Positions 57,735 to 64,000 of a stretch of DNA of 64,000 bases are shown here, piece after piece. The stretch lies in the NCBI GenBank assembly GCA_021234155.1, contig JAJEKV010000047.1, positions 3,150,494 through 3,214,493 of the forward strand. Reading direction: 5' to 3'. Under the pieces are notes generated by a model that had not been told where the DNA came from, made no database searches, and saw only the letters and a list, made by a program, of their open reading frames with translations. Source of the DNA: Isoetes taiwanensis (lineage: Eukaryota; Streptophyta; Lycopodiopsida; Isoetales; Isoetaceae). Position numbers and translations under genes: made by a program. The number at the start of each line of letters is the position of its first letter. Position 1 is the first letter of the stretch.

Positions 57735-58193
57735 TATTGTTAGGTTGTCACCCCTTCTGATTGCCTGGTATTCAACTAGGGTTTATAGTCGAGAATTGAG
57801 TTTAAGTTTGAAATGCTCTTGAGTTTGAGTAAGGTCGCTTTCCAAAGCATAGGAAATCAGTTGAGTGTAGGTGATACATGCTCTCCTTCTCGTTCTGCTT
57901 CTCCTTGAGAAGTCCGGCTATTAAAACTCTGGAAATTTCGTATTCATCTGCCTACTTTTTATCCCGTTGGAGAATGTCCAGTTGGTCAAGATGGTTTCTT
58001 ATCAAGAAGAGACGTGCATGAATATTTTTGTCCACGATGCAGGCTACATGTCCATGACGCTTCTTTATTGCACGTGAGGGCACTTTCAAGCCAGGGTCAT
58101 TATGCTTCTTTATTGCGCACTTTCAAGCCACGGTTGGAAATTGAAGGGCTGCCCTTACTTTTTGGTCACCTAAAAAGTGGACTTTCAACTATT
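57735..58193. other. No gene recognised; small tandem duplication
   Basis: A segment with GCTTCTTTATTGC and CACTTTCAAGCCA occurs twice (58059-58097 and 58103-58134), period about 44 bases. Otherwise nothing identified. Confidence 0.5.
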
Positions 58194-58207
58194 GATATGG
58201 TTTATGG

Positions 58208-58455
58208 GGTATGGGATAAAGCCTGGAAAGGTTGGGGCCCATTGGATAACGATTTCCTTGAAGGATCTGCTTTTTTGGCGTGTTGGTTATCACTAAAAGT
58301 GCTAGTGTGTAACATTTGGTATCAGAGCCAAGGTTCAATTCCTCGTGGCAACATTGGTGTGTTCCATATGCTTGAGGGCAAGCATCTCGAAGGGTATGGG
58401 ATAAAGCTTGGAAAGGTTGGGGCCCATTGGATAACGATTTCCTTGAAGAATCTGC
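58208..58455 (+). mobile_element. LTR-retrotransposon relic, TRIM-like
   Basis: A 63-base direct repeat (58208-58270 and 58393-58455, starting GGTATGGGATAAAGC) flanks a primer binding site, TGGTATCAGAGCC (58317-58329), placed two bases after a possible LTR end, GTGTAACA. Direct repeats so close around a primer site resemble a terminal-repeat retrotransposon in miniature, but full LTR borders and a target duplication could not be defined. Confidence 0.5.
58317..58329 (+). promoter_or_regulatory. Primer binding site (initiator-Met tRNA)
   Basis: TGGTATCAGAGCC, identical to the primer site used (on the minus strand) by the 9938-11460 element. Confidence 0.75.
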
Positions 58456-59222
58456 CCTTTTATTTAACACATAAAGATTGTATGAACACCATTAAATTTC
58501 AACTCTTCCCGGACAGCTTACAGTTCTGAAATTTCGTTCTTCAGCAAGCAGCATTGTCTTCTATTCTGGCAGCTCAAATCGATTCAAAGATTCCGCATTC
58601 GAGTTTGTTTCATGCATTCTGGCTTCTCAAATGGATTCGGTTGATACAAGATTCGGGGCATTGCTTTGACGGATTCGGGGCATGATCTAATGATTCGGGA
58701 CATAATTTAGAGCCGCACAATCATCAACGTTAGAAATATCAGGGAAAGAAAAGAGGAAATTTTTTTCCCCCAATTTCATAAAGTAAACAAATGAAATATT
58801 CTAGAATCCAAATTTCAGTTGGCAATATTACTTGCATCCATGACAAACCATAATTATAATGCTATAATGTAAATGATGAATTTCTTACTATTTATATTTA
58901 TTATTCCTTACTTCTTTCTTTGATTTCTCCATTTTTTATTTCTCTAGTATATTATCTATATCGTAATAGTACAATGATTGGTTGATACATAATACATATA
59001 TAATACATATATTTAAAAAAGGAGTATAAGTGCATGGCTATGCCAAAAGTAGACTTTTTATTGCATGGCAAATTTTTTTTTACTTTCATTTTGCAAGGCT
59101 ATGGAAAATGTAGACTTGTTTTTGAAGGTCTATCTTCGTCTGGACTTTATTTTGCATGGTTTTTAGGGTCTTGCAAGGCTTGCAGCCTTGAATTTCCAAT
59201 TCAAGCTCGATTGCGTCAGCCC
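58456..59222. other. No gene recognised
   Basis: AT-rich. Between 59030 and 59165 a degenerate repeat of GCATGGC-ATG-AAA-GTAGACTT words gives a chance ORF (59034-59297) that I do not regard as a gene. Confidence 0.45.
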
Positions 59223-59459
59223 AGTATGCTAGTGGGTATCAAAAAAACGTGGCCCCAGCACTTAGATCAGCACCCTGGATGTACTATTCTATCATAGTAT
59301 TCCACTTGTTATTAATTGGAGTTGTTACATATTTCTATTGATTACCTAATTACCATGTGCTAGTACCAGTAACACCTTAAACAAGCTGCCATATGGGGTG
59401 CTATATGAGTGCTGTCAGCATGTGTCCGGACGCCTGCTTTTGATACCCACCAGCATACT
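59223..59459. mobile_element. Inverted-repeat element (possible MITE)
   Basis: AGTATGCTAGTGGGTATC followed by four A at 59223 is mirrored by TTTTGATACCCACCAGCATACT ending at 59459, a 22-base terminal inverted repeat with one mismatch. The element is 237 bp. No clear target duplication. No coding sequence. Confidence 0.5.
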
Positions 59460-60509
59460 TTTGCCCCCCAATCAATGGAAAAAGTGACAGATTTCCTATG
59501 TTTTCGCACTATTTCACGGTCTAACATTTACATTATTGAAAATTATTTAAATACTCTTGGTCAATACCATGTATTGGTTGCCCGCAGGCACTGTATGACA
59601 AAGCATTTGAAATGAATAGAATGATTTTCTTCTATCCTTAGGATGAACAAGCACCTGTGGATTTGGACGGGATTTGTCCTAGTATTAAAATTTTAGTTCA
59701 AAAAAATTTGAATCTTCCACGCAGGAGACTCCAGAATTTGTTGTCTAGTATTTTGTCAGATTATGCATGCAAGGTAGATTTCTGAATGTGGATATCTGTT
59801 CCAGCCCTTGGAAAGCCACCCAAGTTCCTTGCTGCAATGAAGAAATTAAAATCTAGAGCTTGGTGCATTATTTCAACAATGTACTCTGATTCCCAGAATG
59901 AAGTAACCTAGAGACTACAATTTAAGAATCAATACAATAACCTGTCCTTCTGTAGAGAAGAAAAAAGAACAAAGAAGGAATATACTCAAAGGGCTCACTG
60001 GCTTGTACCTTTCTTTGATATCAATGCCAGGTTAACAATGTTCCCCCATGCCAAGCTCACTGCAATATAGAACATTCTGAGAAAAGGCCCAATACAGTTT
60101 TCTAACATATTAGGCGACAGCTTGGATGCCCCCAATAAGCACATGTCAAATTTGCATAGAAAGCAGTAAGAAAGGGCGAGAAAAGATTCTCCGACTCAAC
60201 ATTCGGCTCTCGGCACCAAACTTGCTATTATGAGATCATTTGTAAGGAAAAGAAGGAATACAAATTTTTGAATTTTGTTTCTTTGGCCTAGCCCTCGCCA
60301 TTCATTACACGGAAAACATGCATTTAAATATAATTAGAGAACCATTAAAAATACATAATAACCATATAAAAAATTTCCTATAACCTATTCTTAAAAATAT
60401 ACATATCAGGTGAGTTTCCGAGGACATAGCTGAGCCCGCATATTCATGACCTCCTGAAGGTATTGGTAATCTGTTTGAGTTTTTAACAGAAATCAGTTCT
60501 TGACACAGG
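59460..60509. other. No feature seen
   Basis: AT-rich sequence with no supported ORF or repeat. Confidence 0.5.
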
Positions 60510-60835
60510 GAACTTAATCTACCGGCTCCAACTGCCTATGATGATTTTGGTATTGAAAAGCTTTCTAAGCTCAAACAACTAATTCTTTCTGTTCATAACT
60601 CTCAGAGGCAAACATCCTTTTGGGTTGCAAATATGTTAGAGTTAAGAGGTTCTTAAGCTTAAAGGAAATTTACTTTTCAGCAATTTCCCTACAAAATATG
60701 AGCATTCAGGCCAATTGAAGGTTTTAGATTTGTCTAGGACTTCTATGGGAGCAAAAGTTTGATTTCTAAATTCCATGCTGGACTCACGAATTTAGAAGAA
60801 CAAATGCCGCCATGCTTGAATGGTTGGAGACAAAG
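60510..60835 (+). pseudogene. Leucine-rich-repeat fragment
   Basis: Broken frames read DFGIEKLSKLKQLILSVHN, FWVANMLELRG, QLKVLDLSRTSM and FHAGLTNLEEQMPPCL. The LxxLxxL and LKVLDLS spacing resembles the LRR part of plant NLR or receptor proteins. There are at least three frame breaks and no NB-ARC or kinase domain is near, so it is a relic. Confidence 0.4.
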
Positions 60836-60975
60836 GCGTCCTTGAGAGTTGTTACTTGTGTAGAACGGCCAATCTGTCCCTTTACCAATATGTGAATTGC
60901 AGGATCCACAAATTCAAATGAAAAAATCCTTTCTCTCTCAAGGGTTGTAATAGCTTCTGCAAGTGTTGCAGTCAT

Positions 60976-61468
60976 TATTCTTCAAGCACAATTTCATTAT
61001 AATGGGAAAATTTTTAGTAAACTGAAATTTTTTTATTGTAGACCGTCTACAGGGGTTGTATACATGTGTACAGTACGCTGTATCATACATATGTTATGTA
61101 CACTACATGAATATTTAGAAAACATATTAACACGATATCATACACCCACCTTCCAAACATAGTTATGTATATGTATGATAGAAGACCTTATGAAGTACAT
61201 TAACATTTACACATGCTAAGATCGCTATTGATGCATTATCATAGTCACAAGAGAAATATATACAATATGATTATCGATAATATGACCAAGATTGAGAGCC
61301 TTTAGATAATGCTATGTTCCCCCACATATCAACAATATATTTTGGAATTTGAACGGTCTTCGATCTTTTGCCATTTGCATCCCAAGTATAATGTATGCAT
61401 CTAACTTCTCATATCTTGAAGGATCTGATGGATTGGGTCGCCAACATTTAGTTAAGCAACATGTATAG
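60976..61468. other. No feature seen
   Basis: AT-rich; nothing identified. Confidence 0.5.
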
Positions 61469-63414
61469 TCATGACCAATAGGTATCCACCATTATACATA
61501 AATATGACCATAATTGATAGACTTCTTCTGTATAACCCAACCACGTTGAAGTTTCATCGTCCCCAGGTCGGACTAAAACAAACATGCCTTTTGTGACGTG
61601 TGCATGAGGATCAAACTTGAACTCATCCATAGGCATCATTGGAAGTCCGTCTGCTGGCCTACAATAAGAAGGCAAAGGTTACAACCATGGCCGCTTCATC
61701 AACCCTTGGAGTAAAGACAGCTTGTACTGAGGTTCTTGCGTTGTACGCAACCAAAAGTTATCATTTTGAAGTTGTCCTGGAGAGACATCTTCTAAACATA
61801 AAAGAATCTCGGTCTTGTAATTCATAGTTCCTTTGTATTGTCGTGTAAACACACTATCTTCTTGATTTTAGCAGAAGTAGTACTTCCATGACGCTATATA
61901 CTTGCTATGCCATTCTCTAGGCCAGGGAGATCTTTTAATGCCTTTCTTGGAGGGATATTTTTAGGCACCTTTATTGGTAACATTGGCTCATCATTTTCAT
62001 CTTCCTTCCACATTCTTATTCCTTCATCTGGAATCCACTCTTTATGGTTTGGCCGCATCTTATATTGCATAATGGGCCATTTTCCACCCATTTTAAATCA
62101 GAATAGTAATGGGTCAGTTTGGCCTGTAAGGCATTAGCCCTTGTCTGGGATATATCCCAAACAATGCATCGATATCGTCATGAGTGTGCTCAACCATCAT
62201 GAAGCCAACCTGGATCTCATTGAATACCTTAAGCCGTATCAAATAAGAGAGATAGAAGAACATGTATTTATTTTTATTTCGACTGGATGCATTATCCAAC
62301 TGCAAGTAGAGATTTCAAGGAAGAGGATTGAACTTCTAAGTTAGCACTAGAAGATGGGGGCAAAACCTCCTATGTCTGCGAGCTTATGTTGTAGTGGTCG
62401 AATATCTTTTATGGCTTGTGTTAATTTGCAATCTATAGCTTTGCTTACATATAGATCACCATACTTGTCTTTGTTTAGTAACTCAAGATAGTGTAGTATC
62501 TTAGAAAGTGATCCAACATGGAAGTTTGAGTTATCTTTCCAAAGATGAAGAGAGCAATGACCATAAGCCCGTTCATCATGACCATGTGTCAATGCACTCG
62601 CCAAGCTGCTTTTTAAGCGATCCCCCCTTCACCAGATGATTTCTTGATGTGAGTATTTTGACCTGATCCATCTTGTCATGTGTTATGCAAAGGTGATTTT
62701 TTGGTGAACGATGTGAGAATGTACGCCAATGGCAATATTAACTCCTACAGGAATGTTGTTCCAACATATGTGCCCGTCCTTGAATTGAAAGGTTGTGCCT
62801 CTCCATTGTATCTTTTGATCTTTCCAATTTCTGCTTAATGACTACACATGTATTACTATTTGGAGAATGCTGTATATTTTGCTATACTGACATTTGGAAA
62901 ATCCGTTTCCAAATAGTGTAAAAAGATGACAAAGTTACGCTTGTTCCCATTCTTCCACCATGGCACCCACTTCCTTATGTATACCCTTCTTGTTGGAAGT
63001 TTGCGAACATTCTCCCTTATATCATCCTTTCTATTTTGCTTCTATGTGGAATGCTCTCTGCATTCTCATTAATGAAGGTATCAAACACACTTTCTGTAGC
63101 TAGTGTAACTGATCGAGGTTTCTTGGAGCTTGTGTTATCATCTCTGCTCTTTTCCACCTAATTTGAACCTCTTCCTCCAATTGTAGAATGTAGATTGAGG
63201 AATTCCTAAAGCCAAGCCATGAGAATTGACAGCATTCCACTCCAAAGACTACTACTTTCCCCTCCGAGTGTCCTGTGTAAGTTACACTTAATACGTCAAA
63301 AACATGTGTAATCCTTGCACTGCTTGATTGAGAATAAAATTCTTTTCTTATGGCACATACTTGGTCTCGGGTTAGTTTTTTGGCACAATCTTCCTTGCAG
63401 CAGACCCTCTTCAC
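61469..63414 (-). pseudogene. Decayed transposon-like gene (HTHDDIDALFG family)
   Basis: On the minus strand, in order: CCKEDCAKKLTRDQVCAIRK, SARITHVFDVLSVTYTGHSE and KVVVFGVECCQFSW (63414-63100); then WKDNSNFHVGSLSKILHYLE (62604-62347); QLDNASSRNKNKYMFFYLSY and GFMMVEHTHDDIDALFG (62305-62114); KWPIMQYKMRPNHKEWIP (62091-61894); and FVLVRPGDDETSTWLGYTEE (61675-61469). The LDNA...NKN...HTH-x-DIDALFG pattern, with an N-terminal CC...C...L block, marks a widespread uncharacterised family of transposon-like proteins, I believe Pfam DUF7869. Frame changes between every block show it is broken. Its 5' end may lie beyond 63414. Confidence 0.6.
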
Positions 63415-64000
63415 ATATGTATACCTCCTTTTCCTTGCTTTTGAACATGGCCTCCAATCTCTAAGTCATTCAAGAACAGCTCGAGCTTGAAGATGTTGAG
63501 AAATTGTCCTACCATCATGAAGCAAAACATCACAGCTCTCCAAAGATATTAGACTTGTAGCTGGAGGGCTTTCTGCACAAGCATGGCATGATCTCATATT
63601 TTGGTTCCCAATTGCATCCATATCTTACCCACTGTAAGCCCGACCTTTGATATACCTAATAACTCATCGTCTATAGCATCAAGAGGATCACTGAAAACTA
63701 TGTTTGCCTCCGAATATTTAAAACTACTACGGGATTGAAGAATGTGTACGGTAAACCAAGTAGATCTATACTAAAGTAGTTACCCATCTCAACTTCAGGC
63801 TTAGACATCTTGAGACCAAGACGGACGCCTAGCCTCCAATCTCCTTTATTATCTCATCCTCCTCATCTAATGTAGCGTTGCTGGGTTTACCAAAGTGGGT
63901 ATAAAAACTGATGTCTGGCGGGCTGCTGACAAATGGTGGGCTACTAGACGAATCATCTAAAAAATGTTTTCAAAGACGTATCTTCACTTAGAGGGCACTC
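63415..64000. other. Possible 5' continuation of the decayed transposon-like gene
   Basis: No clear ORF; sequence may hold further decayed exons of the neighbouring minus-strand gene, cut by the window end. Confidence 0.3.

Noticed and set aside
58189-58529. Open frames on both strands around 58.2-58.5 kb as genes
   Set aside because: They lie in repeated LTR-like sequence around a tRNA primer site.
1-64000. CRISPR array, operon structure or bacterial genes
   Set aside because: Spliceosomal introns, plant gene families and retrotransposons throughout; no spacer-repeat pattern.

Overview
This is nuclear DNA of a land plant, very rich in transposons. The evidence is GT-AG introns, a typical plant type I pectin methylesterase, a plant-like SMU2/RED splicing gene, retrotransposons primed by initiator-Met tRNA, and L1-type LINEs. 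A piggyBac-like gene and a relic with a CC..C / HTHDDIDALFG signature are commoner outside flowering plants, so a fern, lycophyte or bryophyte seems likely (inference). No rRNA, tRNA or CRISPR array was seen. Only two genes look intact: PME (17513-19397, minus, 2 exons, 591 aa) and SMU2/RED (53639-56875, plus, 13 exons, 645 aa).

Layout. 1-6.6 kb: an unrecognised coiled-coil/Cys-rich gene is present as a large inverted duplication centred on an LTR fragment. The right arm is split by a 2.6-kb insertion (element A) carrying a glycosyltransferase fragment. 6.6-14.6 kb: gene fragments, a broken zinc-knuckle retro-ORF, a 1.5-kb LTR that cuts a transit-peptide-like exon, and a LINE 3' end. 15-16.7 kb: a solo LTR of a related type. 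17.5-19.4 kb: the PME gene. 21.6-24.7 kb: a complete non-autonomous LTR retrotransposon with TSD TCTAT. 26.2-28.7 kb: element B, which shares both ends with element A but carries a broken rhomboid-like (RBL13) gene. 29-32.5 kb: a decayed piggyBac-like gene containing a hAT-type MITE. 32.9-35.5 kb: a LINE with TSD. 36.5-39.2 kb: minisatellites and a Ty3/gypsy pol relic. 39.3-50.2 kb: a tandem array of three ~4.2-kb units, each full unit ending in a CACTA-like MITE, with extra LINE insertions. 51.2-53.56 kb: an antisense LINE ending about 80-90 bp before the SMU2 ATG. 57-64 kb: a small membrane-protein ORF, a PBS-bearing LTR relic, an inverted-repeat element, an LRR relic and a decayed transposon-like gene.

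The main novelty candidates are the A/B family (two elements with the same ends and different captured genes in the same relative orientation), the LTR-centred inverted gene duplication, and the tandem array whose unit junctions coincide with the MITE edge. Gene models and element ends were read by eye; no database search was run.
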